64,000 nucleotides of DNA, taken from positions 372,001-436,000 of the forward strand of contig OY723283.1 of assembly GCA_963210315.1 (NCBI GenBank). Reading direction: 5' to 3'. Within the stretch, counting starts at the first letter, position 1, and the number at the start of each line of letters is the position of its first letter. The notes under the pieces are model-generated. The model was not told where the DNA came from, made no database searches, and was given only the letters and a program-made list of their open reading frames with translations. Shown piece after piece: positions 20,618 through 30,834 of this stretch. Made by a program: the position numbers and the translations under genes. This DNA is from Rhynchopus euleeides. Lineage: Eukaryota > Euglenozoa > Diplonemea > Diplonemida > Diplonemidae.

Positions 20618-21169
20618 GCCCAGCCCTGCCCAGGGGAGGGGCGGGTGCGTGGGGCCCCCCCTGCAGTGGGAAGAGGGAGTGTGTGTGGGTGTGGGTGTGG
20701 AAAGGCAGTGGAAGGGAGGCATCGGAGCGCGTAGCAGGGGGCGGGGTGGGTGGTGGTGGTGGTGGTTCAGCCACAGCGGAGCTGCCTCTCAGCTGAGCCA
20801 CATGGGGGGGTGGGGGGGTGTTTTGTTTCTTTCACTGCGCTGCAACCTGCCTTTTGTCATCGTGGAGCAAACTGGTGTTGCTCAGGGCGTGTATTTCTGG
20901 CTTCCACCCCGGCAGGCGAGGGACAGTCCTCTGTGGTCTCATATCTTGAAGGCATGCCACACGTGCATCTCAGCTTTTCTGCACGGTGGACCCTGCCATC
21001 GCGTGCTGTCTGCATCACAAAATGTACACTGTCACAGATTGGCACGAGAGAGAGAAAAGGCCTGCAGCATCGCACCTCGGGTGTGGGAGGCAACACTCCG
21101 CTTTCGGGAGAATTCTCCCAAAAAAAGGGCGAGAGAACTGGACAAAACCCTTGTTCTGAATATGCAGGG

Positions 21170-21177
21170 ATCTTCTC
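21170..21177. repeat. 8-bp target-site duplication, left
   Basis: ATCTTCTC lies immediately left of the CAGGGGATAAGATAG terminus and is repeated exactly at 22129-22136. Confidence 0.9.
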
Positions 21178-22128
21178 CAGGGGATAAGATAGGCCTGGTT
21201 TTCCGGTTTTCAAAACCAGGGTTTCCCGGTTTCCGGTTTTCTGAAGAAAAAAAAAAAGGCCGATCGGGTTTTCGCCGGTTTTTGGGGAACCTTTGTGACA
21301 GTCAACCAGTGGGAACTTTAGCCAAAAAAATATGGAAAGTGACCCCATCGTGATCCGCACGGAGCTCAAACAGTCAAAAGAAAGCAGAGAAGCAGAGAAA
21401 AGGAGCCCAGCGGGAGGCCCGGTGGGTGGTGATGTCCTCGTCATGCAGGTCTTCTCTGTGTGAAGCTTCGAGATACTCCGGTAGCTTGACCATTCCGACC
21501 GCACCGTACTCCTTCTGGGCGGCTTGCCGAGCGCATGCACTCAATCTCGTTGCGATGCACACTGCCAAGGACCACCCTGTCATCCACGCAAGCTACGACC
21601 TTGTCTCGAGCACGTTTGCCTTGCTGGGAATGGCACATGCAAACTCTGGTGTTTTCGGGTGTGCATGTCCGCTTTGGAGAGGATCGATGGCTTCGGGTTC
21701 TGGCGGGACCGCGATTTGTGCAGTGTTGGAGACACCCGCTGGTGCTCGCATGAGCGCACGTTGTGCACAGCGTCTGACTGACTGCCTCAAGGGGGTGGTC
21801 ATGCAAGCTCGACCATGAAGGCAGTTGCCCTTCGTGAGGCGTACCAGCAGAGCAGCACCCTCGGGGGATTTGTCCTGATGCAGGGGCAGGGGGTGATGCG
21901 AAGCCGCGCTCCGTCAGTACGTGGACGCATTGAAAGCTCAGTTCCGTCTCTTCGGGGAGCTGCGTGGAGCAACACGCCACGCTGTTCGGCAGAGCCTGGT
22001 CCAGCCGTGTTGGGTGTGATTCTGAGAGGGTTCGCGCGGGTCGCGCGCGCCGAAGGCGCGCGCGAAAAAATTTCAAAACCAGAAAAACCGGAAAACGGCG
22101 CCAGAAAAAAAGTCTATCTTATACCCTG
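21178..22128. mobile_element. hAT-family DNA transposon, degenerate 951-bp copy
   Basis: The element begins CAGGGGATAAGATAG and ends with a sequence whose complement is CAGGGTATAAGATAG, so 14 of 15 terminal bases match. It is flanked by a perfect 8-bp duplication, ATCTTCTC. An 8-bp TSD and a CAGGG-type terminus are hallmarks of hAT elements. Subterminal regions are rich in CCGGTTTT-type repeats on the left and their complement on the right, as expected for transposase binding sites. An internal fragment keeps the HALNL motif of hAT transposases on the plus strand. The element lies upstream of the NAD kinase gene and outside any gene. Confidence 0.9.
21480..21660 (+). pseudogene. hAT transposase relic
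   Basis: In the plus frame, CRAHALNLVAMH is followed by a hydrophobic helix (HASYDLVSSTFALL). This matches the C-x2-H-x-LNL block of hAT transposases. The surrounding catalytic residues and the C-terminal dimerisation region cannot be followed in one frame, and the element is too short for a full ~2-kb gene, so this is a remnant. Confidence 0.65.
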
Positions 22129-22136
22129 ATCTTCTC
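22129..22136. repeat. 8-bp target-site duplication, right
   Basis: ATCTTCTC, identical to 21170-21177. Confidence 0.9.
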
Positions 22137-24709
22137 ACACATTTTTGAGAAGTTTCTCGCACGCGATGCAAGGCCCACCGTGTACTGGATGAGGACGCGG
22201 AGGGGGGGGGGGGAAGGGGAGGGGGGGACGGATTTTCGGAAACGGTGGAACGAGTTTTCAGGGGGGGGAATGATACTGTGTAACCACAACACAGGCCGCA
22301 GGGCGGGCACTCTGCGCCAGGCGGTGTGTGCGAGTGTGCCAGAAAAGCACACTGTGACACGATCACGACAGCCCACAAAGAAGAGGGTATTGTTGTGGGG
22401 CTGCGTGGCATGACCACCAGCACCCGAAGCCCGCGCCATGGAGCCCTGGGTGCAGTTGGGTTCAAAGCAAATTCGTTTTGAACATTGGATAGGCGAAACC
22501 GGCAGCGCGTTTCATCCCCGAAGGTCCACAACACGAGATGCGATCCGCAATCAACAGTCTCAAATTTGGCAGTGGATTCGCACCGATGACTGCAATTGCG
22601 CGGCACCCCGTGGTGATGTGTAAGTGCGGCGGCCGCATGTTGAGGGGGGGTCGGCCCGACGAGCATCAACCCACCCTCAGCGCAACAGAGGCTGCCTACC
22701 CACCCCTCACCTTCCAGAAAGGTAATAACAGAGCTAGAAACAGAGCTGGGTTCGCTGACGTCGGGTGCTGCTTTTGCAGGCAGTTGACACCTCCTTCATC
22801 AGAGACACTGTTAGATAGCCAGCCTGAGCGCTGTGCGCGGAAGTGCAGAATGGGGGATTCTTGAAAAAGATAGGGCGTCGCCTGTGCGCCTAAGCTGGCA
22901 AACAGAAATCAACTCGCCACAGCCTTGCTGTGGAGAGGTTGCCTCTGTAAAGCGTTCCCACCCACTGCGACCTTGAAGATTCTTGTTGACACTGAAAACA
23001 GGGGGATCGTGTTCTGGAAAAATACGGGAAGACTCGGAAATGCGTTCTTCGACTCTACGAACGGTGCCTGAATATCTTGTATCATACGTGCAGGGATACC
23101 GAATGGTTCCCACAAGTCTTTTAGATGTCTAAAAGCCGGCTGTTCTGCCAGAACTCTACAGGATCACAAAATCGAACACACAGTCGATGAGGGCGTAGGT
23201 GGGGGGAGGGCATATATTATATGACTTGACCTGACTTGAGAAGATCACCAACCGCCTCAACCACACGCCAACCTTGTTGTCCGGCGCAAGCAAACTCTGA
23301 TGATACACACCACTCCTCGACCAACACGCCACCCCCACCCCCTCACCACCCCCCGATCCAACATCGGGGGTTGCTTGGGGTGGGGGGCAGGGGAAGTGCT
23401 GTCACATCTCATACTCACCCCAGCCTCCCCCTTACACTCGAGGGGCGAGGGGGTAGCGCCGTGGCTGTCGCATCGATTTCTTTTCCCGCTCAGTAAAGGC
23501 TTGGGGTTGATGAAGGCGAGTGAGAAGGGTGTAGCCAACAAGGCTGTCGCATGTGAATCAATCGCAGGTAGATAGGGCGCGGTTCACCACTGCAGTGCTG
23601 CGCAAAGAAGAAGGAATAATGCCGTGCGCAGGGTGTGTAGATCGGAGGAAGGCCCATTTTTCACAGAACACATACTGATCGTAAATCGTAAAAGAAAAGA
23701 AACAACGTTGCACGAAAGAGAGGAAGGCGGGTGGGCTACCCCCATAGGTGACAGTAGCAGTCAAGGTTAGACTGGGGTGCCATAAGTTGGTGGGGGTGGA
23801 CCCAGAGAAGTGTCGTGTTGCATACAAAACCGGGGGGGGGGGGGGTTTCAGGGAAAGTATTTTGCCAAGGAGTTGAACAACACGGCGATGTAGTAATGTG
23901 GCAGAGGGGAAGTCGCAAGGAGTGTCGGCACCTTCGTGACTCTCAGCGACTCCCACTCAATCTCCTTCGCCTTGAAGAGAGAGCGGGTAGACATATTGCG
24001 CACAAGCGGTAGTTTTTGTTTGTGCGCTGGTTCGTTACCTGTGGGGTACATGGGTGAACACATGCGCTGCCAACAGTCTTCTTTGCTAGAGACCAGGAGC
24101 CTGGTTAGCGCAAAGAACAAACGAAGGAAAGGACCACCGATATCGCAACACAACCCTGCTGACACACCAGAGCGGAGAGGCGACAGGTTGCGCCTATAGG
24201 GGGGGGCGTGGTGATCCACCCGACTAAACCCCCTGATGGCACAAACACGTTTTGAATTTTGAACTGACGTGTGACTTTTTTCCTGATCGAAAAAAGCCTC
24301 AGTTAGAGGTCATGCCAGGTATTCATCATGCGGGCAACCGAAGCCACCTTTTCTGCGCGAAGGCTGTGTACGCAAAATAGAAAACACTGTGGGTAAGAAG
24401 GAAGAAATGGCATACGAGACATCCGGAGGGGTGGAGGGGGGGGGTCTTCGCAAAGCGCTTTGGTGCTTTGGTGCACTTCTCGACATATCACACCCTGTTC
24501 GAGAAAACGCCCGAAGATTTGCCGAGGGGGGTCGGGGGGGGAGGGGGGGGGGGGGGTTTGCCGAAGAGCGAAGACTGGCACCGACAACGCTCTCGGCACG
24601 GTTTTTGAACGGAGGCAATCAACAGTACACACTGCCTTTGCTTCTCGGGATAGCAGTTTCTTTCTTTCCGAAAAATTCTTCATTCTACCATCCGGAGGCG
24701 GGGGGGGGT
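22137..24709. other. intergenic region, no gene seen
   Basis: About 2.6 kb of mixed sequence with G-runs (near 22201-22232, 23828-23846 and 24530-24555). Short open frames on both strands lack domains and overlap each other. I see nothing I can name. Confidence 0.45.
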
Positions 24710-24899
24710 TTTGATCGTCGAGAGGGAATGGAAAAGTAAATCTCCCAGCACCTTCTCGCAATGTTAGTCCTTTTTGTAGTCACTACACCAGATATGTTGT
24801 ACAAGGCAGATCAATGCACAACGGGAGGGTGTGTAGCAGTTGTCTGTCAGTGGCTTGGTGGTTGGACCGCAACACAGAATCACTAAAACACAACCAGGT
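24710..24899 (+). repeat. dispersed 190-bp repeat, copy 1
   Basis: The segment beginning TTTGATCGTCGAGAGGG and ending CAACCAGGT is nearly identical, and equal in length, to 30244-30433, with only a few mismatches near the right end. Both copies follow a G-run. This copy lies just past the stop of the NADAR gene. It has no inverted termini and no recognisable coding content. Confidence 0.9.
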
Positions 24900-24936
24900 A
24901 CGGAGGCGGGGGGGGGGGGGGGTTCAAGCCATCCCA

Positions 24937-26430
24937 TCAGCCTTCTGCCGACAACAGACGCTCCCTCAGCGCCGTCAGGATATGACCAAGCTTGTTGCAG
25001 CCATACCCCCCGGAATCGACACCCCAATACGAATCGCTGTCCGTGCAGACCAGCTTCGCCCCCGCGGTGCTGCACAACACAGAAGCAACACTCCGATGCT
25101 GCGCAAGCTTCGCCTCCATAGCCTCCAGCATGATCCCCTCACGCACCCGCCCCCAGTCCGCCCTCTGGGGCCGCGGGTGCACCCGCGCAGCCGCCTCTGG
25201 ATCCTCCGCCTCCGCCACATCGCGCTCGGCGCTGGTGCCCGAGAAGCGCATCGCATTGACAAAGTGTGCGGCACTCCTCCACGCCCTCCCCCGCAGCACC
25301 ACCCCCAGGGGGTGCGCGAGGCTCAGGGGACCCGGGTGCTCCCGCCCGAAGAGGAAGCTGCTGGAGGCCGACGCCACCACGGGGTTGAGCCGCACAGACC
25401 TGGGCCACGTGTTGTGCCCCCCCGCCACCCCGCGCTGATAGCTGGGGGCGCGCGCCACCCCCGAGCCCCGCGGCCACAGCACCGCGGATAGGGTCTCCGG
25501 CCACCGCGCCTTCGGCACCAGGTGTAACGCCGACACCCACGGGTGGTACTCCGGGTTGGCCAGCGACACCAGCACCTCCGACATCTCATACCGCTGAGGC
25601 GCGCCGCTCCCCTCCACACCCCCTGCCTGCAGCAGGCGCTCCAGCCCCTGGGGCACGGGGATCTGGTTTGCAACCAGCATGCCCGACAGCATCGACAGCG
25701 CCGCGAGGTCCTTCCTGCTCGGCGACGGGGGGCCGCAGTCAGCCGCATCGCGCGGCTCCCGCAGACGCCTCTTCGACAGCCTCCGCAGCGGGTCCGGGGG
25801 CCTGTTCGACAGGCAGTTGTTGACAAGGTCGTTGATCCGCTTCTCCAGCTCCCTCTCCGCCTCCAGCTGTGCCTCGAGGGTGGGTGCGGGGCAGGGTGGC
25901 GGGAGCGGCGTCGGCGCGTCCCCCCGGAGGGGAGCCTGCTGGCGCAGGTCCAGCCGTGCCACGTGGTCTGCCGCGAGGCGCTCCTTCCGCCTCTGCGACT
26001 CTGCCTGGCGTGCCTTGTGTGCGTCGTGCTGCGCCTCCCGCTGCTGCTGTTCGTCAACCAGCCGCTTGTGCTCCTGGGTCAAGGCGCGTTGGAACCCCTC
26101 CTCACGCTCCAGAATGCACTGCCTGTTGACGTCCTGCAGGGAGGATCGCGAGGGGTTGGGGTTGTGTCCCCTCTCCGCGTTGCGCACAGCATCCTGCCGT
26201 CTTCTGAGGCGGTCCTCCTGCCCCCGGACCTGCCGCTCCAGCCGCGCAAGCTCTGCCACGTCGTGCGCCTCATCGCCGTCGCTGCTCAGCCCTGCGAGGG
26301 ACTTCACCATTGCAGCGCCTGTGGGCTCCCGGGCTATCTTTGGCAGATCAGTGGTGGCAGGAGGTGCCACCCCCTGTGCCTGCGCTGACCTGCTGCTGCC
26401 CCGCGCGCTGCTGCTGAGCTCGGGGAGCAT
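24937..26430 (-). CDS. coiled-coil protein with C-terminal NADAR (YbiA-like) domain
   Basis: The product is 497 residues. Residues ~55-150 are charged and helical (EDRLRRRQDAVRNAE, then HKRLVDEQQQREAQHDAHKA), probably a coiled coil; a Pro/Arg-rich middle follows. The last ~130 residues fit the NADAR fold (PF08719-type): FVNAMRFSGTSAERD, WGRVREGIMLEAMEAKLAQH, then DSYWGVDSGGYGCNKLGHIL, matching the family pattern of an Ala/Phe helix, the W..R...M..A...K helix and the terminal D..WG....G.N.LG motif. NADAR proteins act on ADP-ribosyl or ribosylated pyrimidine substrates, and some remove ADP-ribose from guanine. The substrate here is unknown. I chose the ATG at 26430 (MLPELSSSARG) because the upstream extension is Pro/Thr-rich. 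A G-run and a 190-bp repeat follow the stop. Confidence 0.75.
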   Translation of the reverse strand: MLPELSSSARGSSRSAQAQGVAPPATTDLPKIAREPTGAAMVKSLAGLSSDGDEAHDVAELARLERQVRGQEDRLRRRQDAVRNAERGHNPNPSRSSLQDVNRQCILEREEGFQRALTQEHKRLVDEQQQREAQHDAHKARQAESQRRKERLAADHVARLDLRQQAPLRGDAPTPLPPPCPAPTLEAQLEAERELEKRINDLVNNCLSNRPPDPLRRLSKRRLREPRDAADCGPPSPSRKDLAALSMLSGMLVANQIPVPQGLERLLQAGGVEGSGAPQRYEMSEVLVSLANPEYHPWVSALHLVPKARWPETLSAVLWPRGSGVARAPSYQRGVAGGHNTWPRSVRLNPVVASASSSFLFGREHPGPLSLAHPLGVVLRGRAWRSAAHFVNAMRFSGTSAERDVAEAEDPEAAARVHPRPQRADWGRVREGIMLEAMEAKLAQHRSVASVLCSTAGAKLVCTDSDSYWGVDSGGYGCNKLGHILTALRERLLSAEG

Positions 26431-27304
26431 TGTCAAGAGAGCCGGGGATGGGGGGGTGGGTGTGGGGGCTGGGGGATTTGCCAACACCGCGTGTGGCGAT
26501 GAGAGAGAGAGAGAGAGAGAGAGTGAGTGAGTGTGTGTGTGCGGCTCTTTCCTTTCGACCCCTTCGTTTTGCTTTCACCTCCGGTGTGTTTGTGTCAGAT
26601 CATTGCTGATGAGAGAGAGAGGGGGGGAGGGGGGTGACGACCGGGGCAGGGCGGTGGGGGTGAAGAGCATCTCTGTCGGAGGGTGTGTGTGTGTGTGTGG
26701 CGGAGGTGGGCACAGGGCGAGAGGCGCGCAGCTTGTTTTTGAGACACCTTTTTTTTGACGGAGGCACAAAGCAAAATCAGACAGAGGGGCAACTGCGATG
26801 CGGGTGGGGGGTGGGGGAGGAGGACAGCCTTGACAGGGCGATGTGGCGGAGGAGCCCCCCCTTTTCTTCATAGCATATCTCCAGCAGAGGCAACACGATG
26901 ACTCCATTTGTCATTGCCTGGCACTCCAATAGAGAGCCGTGCACCGCAGGGTTACAACTTAAGAACCTGCAGCGCACCGCAAGGTTACAACTTAAGAACC
27001 GGGGGGTGTAAGAGTTGAGTCGGAGCACCCCATACCCCCTGAAGAAAGGTTTGTTCCCTCGTCTCCCCCCCCCCCTTATTATCTCCTGCCCATTCGCACG
27101 TCGGGAGAGCGTCGGCTGGGACAGCAAGAATTTTGGGGTATCCCGCACACACACATTATGAAGCAGTAATGCCGTTCCTCGGAACGGCAAGAAAGAAGAG
27201 CCCCGCCCAGCCAGCAGCGCAGTGGTGCCGGAAAACACTCACCCTCGCCTGATCTGGCCTTCGCTACGTTGCCCCCTTCCAACACGCCACTCTATATCGC
27301 AGCG
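26431..27304. other. intergenic region with simple repeats
   Basis: An AG microsatellite (about 26501-26523), GT-rich runs (near 26531-26540 and 26681-26698) and a two-copy tandem repeat (26941-27000) are visible. No gene is supported. Confidence 0.55.
26941..27000. repeat. two-copy 33-bp tandem repeat
   Basis: GCACCGCAGGGTTACAACTT followed by AAGAACC recurs 33 bp later with one base changed (GCAAGG for GCAGGG). Confidence 0.8.
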
Positions 27305-27535
27305 TCAGGCGACAGCTCTCCGCTTGAGCCTGCTTGAAACGAGGTTTGAGAAAGATCCCATTTCGTGGTCTTCTTTGCCTCCCGCCCGGTGTTGCTTCTC
27401 GATTTCCCGCTCCTGAGAGGTCTGCAGCCACGTCGGGATGCGCCCCGTCACGAGGTAGTAGATACCGACCACAGTCAGCAGTGCGAAGGCCATCAGGTGC
27501 AGCACACCTATCACCATCACAGGGAGGCTGGGCAT
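27305..27535 (-). CDS. small single-pass membrane protein
   Basis: The product is 76 residues. Residues ~5-30 form one strong hydrophobic segment (VMVIGVLHLMAFALLTVVGI, then YYL), followed by a polar tail containing REIEKQHRAGG and a basic end (SSRLKRRAVA). This resembles small inner-mitochondrial or ER membrane subunits in layout, but I cannot assign a family. The start at 27535 is the ATG immediately before the hydrophobic segment. Longer in-frame extensions upstream are Pro/His-rich and unlikely to be translated. GGAG|GTAAGACG sits just before the ATG and looks like a 5' splice donor, so an alternative is that the ATG lies inside an intron of a longer gene; I consider this less likely. Confidence 0.5.
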   Translation of the reverse strand: MPSLPVMVIGVLHLMAFALLTVVGIYYLVTGRIPTWLQTSQEREIEKQHRAGGKEDHEMGSFSNLVSSRLKRRAVA

Positions 27536-28847
27536 CGTCTTACCTCCGCACCCCCGCGGCCCCTCTGATGGCGCAAAAAAACCACCGCTTGGATCTGTGG
27601 AGAAAAAGGCTGCGCTCTCCAAGGCCCTGCGCCCTTGCGCCCTGGAGGTTTCCCTGTGTAACCTGCAACAGCTCTGCTCCAGATCAGCTGAAGGAGGGTG
27701 GAGTGATGGCGGTGTGGCGTGTTGACACCCCCTCCAAGTGTGTCTGGGTGGGGTGGGGGTGGCGGCGGGGGGTGGTGGAGGAATCTCGTTCCTCTGACTG
27801 TCCAGGCCGCCTTCTTTTTTCTTGTTGGATATTTTTTTAAAAAAGATTTCGTTGTTGCTGTGTGGGTATGTTTTTGTTGCCTCAACACCCCGACACACAC
27901 CAGCTTCCCCCCACCCAAAGCAGGGGTCGGGCAGGGCTGTGCAGGGGAGGAGACAGGGGTGGGCGCGCGCCGGAGTCGGGAGGGTATGGGATGGTCCGTC
28001 GCTGGCAACCCCCTCAGGGTGCGGCGGGGGTAAGAGGCTATTTCACGCAGTTCACACACTTCACGGAAGCAGGGCGCAGAACACGGCACGACACAGCCCC
28101 CGTCTCTCTGTCGTCTGCTTGGGTGCTGCAACAGCACCGAACCAGCGCAAGCGTCACCGAGAGAGAAAGAGAAAGAGAGAAAGCACAACAAGGAAGATGA
28201 GAGCGGGTGGGGTGCCTGTCCACATCCGCAACCAAAGCTCTCGCTCTCTCCGGCGCTGTCGATATGATACGTCAACTATCCGTCCCAACGCCCACTCCCC
28301 CCAACACATACAAAAATGCCCTCCCTGATTTGGGAATGCGGAAAACGTGCCGGAGGGGGGGGGGGAGACGAGGGAACAAACCTTTCTTCACCTTACCTTA
28401 CACGACGTTGCTGCTTTCCTGCGGCAAAAAAAAAGGGGGGAGGGGGGCAAAAACCACCTCTGGTTGCTTCGCCCCTATTTTTTTGACGCAGGCCCTCAGA
28501 CACACACCCCCCCCCCCCCAAGGCCTTTATACACTTTTTCGGACAACCCCTCTCCCCTCTCCGTGCCATGACGGAGTAAAACCGTAACAGACACCTAGTG
28601 GGCTGGATGGCTTGGAGGGGAGGGGAGGGGGTAGGAATAGGGGTTGGGGGTGGGGGAGACGGCATATCCGTGACCTATATATATATATGCAAGGCCTCCA
28701 CGCCCCCCCCCCCCGCTCTCCCCCGCACCACAACAACACACGCGAAATGGTATTCTTTTTTTGGAAAGCGTTGGATAGGGCACCCTTTTCTATTTTGGAG
28801 GGACAGGGCAGTAACCCGCCCTTTGCTTTTTAAAAAAAGGCCGATGG
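27536..28847. other. intergenic region
   Basis: It contains a TA run (about 28676-28688) and C-runs (near 28508-28519 and 28702-28714). No gene is supported in either strand. Confidence 0.5.
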
Positions 28848-28952
28848 GGGCCTTCGCTACCAAGTGTGACTGAGTGAGAAAAAGTGAGCCACAGCCCACT
28901 TCCCCTCACTGACTGACGAGCTGTGACGAGCAGTGACTGGTAGCGAAGGCCC
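28848..28952. mobile_element. 105-bp MITE with 7-bp target duplication
   Basis: The element begins GGGCCTTCGCTACCA and ends with its exact reverse complement (TGGTAGCGAAGGCCC). It is flanked by CCGATGG at 28841-28847 and again at 28953-28959. The interior is rich in GTGA/TGAC repeats. There is no coding capacity. The superfamily is uncertain because the exact TSD length depends on how the G-run at the boundary is split. Confidence 0.7.
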
Positions 28953-29011
28953 CCGATGGCAAACGAAAAGGCATGCCCTCACAACTCACACCCTCACACA
29001 CCACACCCTGC

Positions 29012-30181
29012 CTACAGGCGGACGTAGTTGTGGGGAACAAAGGGCGCCTTCGTCACCACTGCCTTGTGCAGCTTGTTCCGCACCTCCACGAAGAGCTCCG
29101 TCCCCGCCTTCTGCAGGTTGCGGTTGACGTACCCCATGGCGACACCGCGGCGCAGCGTCGGCGAGAAGGTGCCCGAGGTGACCCTCCCGACCGCCACCCC
29201 TTCGGCGTTCTTCAGGACGGCACCCTCACGGGCGGGGGGCCCGGTCACCTCAAGGCAGACACGCTTCTGCTTGAAGGCGCCCTCCTCCTTGGGCTTGGCG
29301 GTGAGGTGGGTCATGATCCGGTCAGCACCGGTGAACCCACGCTCCTCCCGGCGGCGCTTGGAGATGAGCCACGCCAGGGAGGCCTCGATGGGCGTCACAT
29401 TCTCATCCATGTCGTTGCCGTAGAGGCACAGGCCTGCCTCCAGGCGGAGCGAGTCGCGTGCGCCCAGCCCGGCAAGCGTGGCGCCCTTGGTGACGAGGTC
29501 CTCGCAGAGTGCCGCAACGGTGCTGTTGGAGGCGGAGATCTCGAAGCCGTCCTCGCCGGTGTAGCCGCAGCGCGTCACAACCATCTCGTCACCCAGGACC
29601 TTGAAGGTGCGCTGCGCCATGAAGGGCATGCTGGAGATGTCGCAGTGCTTCGACAGGATCTCCGCCGCCTTCGGGCCCTGGAGTGCAACCAGGCCCCTGT
29701 CGAGGCGCTCGATCTCTGCGTTGAGGCCGAGGGAGCTGAGCAGCTTGGTGGCGTGCTCGAAGTCCTTGTCCTGGCACCCGGCGTTGACAACCATGGCGGC
29801 GGTGTCGGCCTGCTTCACGATGATGGTGTCGTCGACAATCCCGCCCTGGTCCGTCGTGATGACGGTGAGGGAGCCCATGCCCTCCTCAAGCGCCTTGTAG
29901 TCGATGGTGGTGAGCGCCTCCAGGAACTTCTCCCGGTCAGGCCCGTGGACCACCCACTGCCCCATGTGGGACACGTCGAAGAGGGCAGCCCCCTCACGGC
30001 ATGCCGTGTGCTCCTTCACAACGCCGATGCCGTTGTACTGCACGGGCATGGCGTAGCCTGCGAAGTCGACAAACTTGCACCCCTTCGACGCGTGGAAGTC
30101 ATTCAGCACAGTCTTCTTCAGGTCGGCGGTGGAAGACCACCGCCGCTGCACACCCGACGAGGCAAAGCGCACTGCCTTCAT
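29012..30181 (-). CDS. GCVT: aminomethyltransferase, glycine cleavage system T protein
   Basis: The product is 389 residues. T protein transfers the aminomethyl carbon of glycine from the H-protein lipoyl arm to tetrahydrofolate, releasing ammonia, in the mitochondrial glycine cleavage complex. The start MKAVRFASSGVQRRWSS is basic and hydroxylated without acidic residues, typical of a mitochondrial presequence. Then come FVDFAGYAMPVQYNGIGVVK, ALFDVSHMGQWVV (the folate-binding DVSHMG block), TDQGGIVDDTIIV with the conserved catalytic Asp, GYTGEDGFEIS, and a C-terminal GRVTSGTFSPTLRRGVAMGY. All family landmarks are present and the frame is uninterrupted. An upstream in-frame region is derived from the 190-bp repeat and is not part of the gene. 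AACCCAG lies 13 nt before the ATG, and a long pyrimidine run (a G-run on the plus strand) lies ~50 nt upstream. Confidence 0.95.
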   Translation of the reverse strand: MKAVRFASSGVQRRWSSTADLKKTVLNDFHASKGCKFVDFAGYAMPVQYNGIGVVKEHTACREGAALFDVSHMGQWVVHGPDREKFLEALTTIDYKALEEGMGSLTVITTDQGGIVDDTIIVKQADTAAMVVNAGCQDKDFEHATKLLSSLGLNAEIERLDRGLVALQGPKAAEILSKHCDISSMPFMAQRTFKVLGDEMVVTRCGYTGEDGFEISASNSTVAALCEDLVTKGATLAGLGARDSLRLEAGLCLYGNDMDENVTPIEASLAWLISKRRREERGFTGADRIMTHLTAKPKEEGAFKQKRVCLEVTGPPAREGAVLKNAEGVAVGRVTSGTFSPTLRRGVAMGYVNRNLQKAGTELFVEVRNKLHKAVVTKAPFVPHNYVRL

Positions 30182-30243
30182 TGTGTGCTGCAGTCTGGGT
30201 TTGATGGCGGGAGGTATTTGGTCTGGCGCAGGGGGAGGGGGGG

Positions 30244-30433
30244 TTTGATCGTCGAGAGGGAATGGAAAAGTAAATCTCCCAGCACCTTCTCGCAATGTTA
30301 GTCCTTTTTGTAGTCACTACACCAGATATGTTGTACAAGGCAGATCAATGCACAACGGGAGGGTGTGTAGCAGTTGTCTGTCAGTGGCTTGGTGGTTGGA
30401 CCGCAATACAGTATCACTAAAACACAACCAGGT
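30244..30433 (+). repeat. dispersed 190-bp repeat, copy 2
   Basis: Near-identical to 24710-24899 in the same orientation. This copy lies 60 bp upstream of the T-protein ATG, where it may contribute to the 5' flank. A TA-flanked MITE starts 14 bp beyond it. Confidence 0.9.
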
Positions 30434-30447
30434 GTCTGTCCGTAATA

Positions 30448-30832
30448 CCGTATTCGGAAAAATACTGGAACGGAAAAATGCTGGAACGGATTTTTTCTGG
30501 AACGGAAAATAACTGGAACAAACCCGAGTTTTCGAAACTTGGAACATTATTCCGTTCCAGTATTTTTCCGTTCCAGAATTAGAATATGGGGGAAATTGGC
30601 GGGTACTTGTCAGTTTTTCGGGCACATGTCCGAAATCCCACCTCACCCCACCCCATGCCATGGTGGAGGATGGTGGGCCCAGCATACCCTTGGGAAAGTA
30701 CCCGACTCCCAGAAAACGGCCAAGTCCGCGCAGACCCCCCAGAACAATTCTGGAACGGAAAATAACTGGAACAAATGGGGTCTCGGCTGGAACTTGGAAC
30801 ATTATTCCGTTCCAGTATTTTTCCGAATACGG
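30448..30832. mobile_element. TA-flanked MITE (CCGTATTCG termini)
   Basis: This 385-bp element begins CCGTATTCGGAAAAATACTG and ends with the complement of that sequence. TA dinucleotides flank it at 30446-30447 and 30833-30834. Subterminal GGAACGGAAAA units are repeated in inverted orientation on both sides. TA duplication indicates the Tc1/mariner-type insertion mode. There is no transposase. The termini resemble those of the element at 58265-58593, suggesting one family. Confidence 0.85.
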
Positions 30833-30834
30833 TA

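Noticed and set aside
27517..28275. Extended 252-codon and 197-codon minus frames upstream of the small membrane protein
   Set aside because: The extensions are Pro/His/Arg-rich and cross poly-pyrimidine tracts; only the C-terminal 76 residues look like protein.
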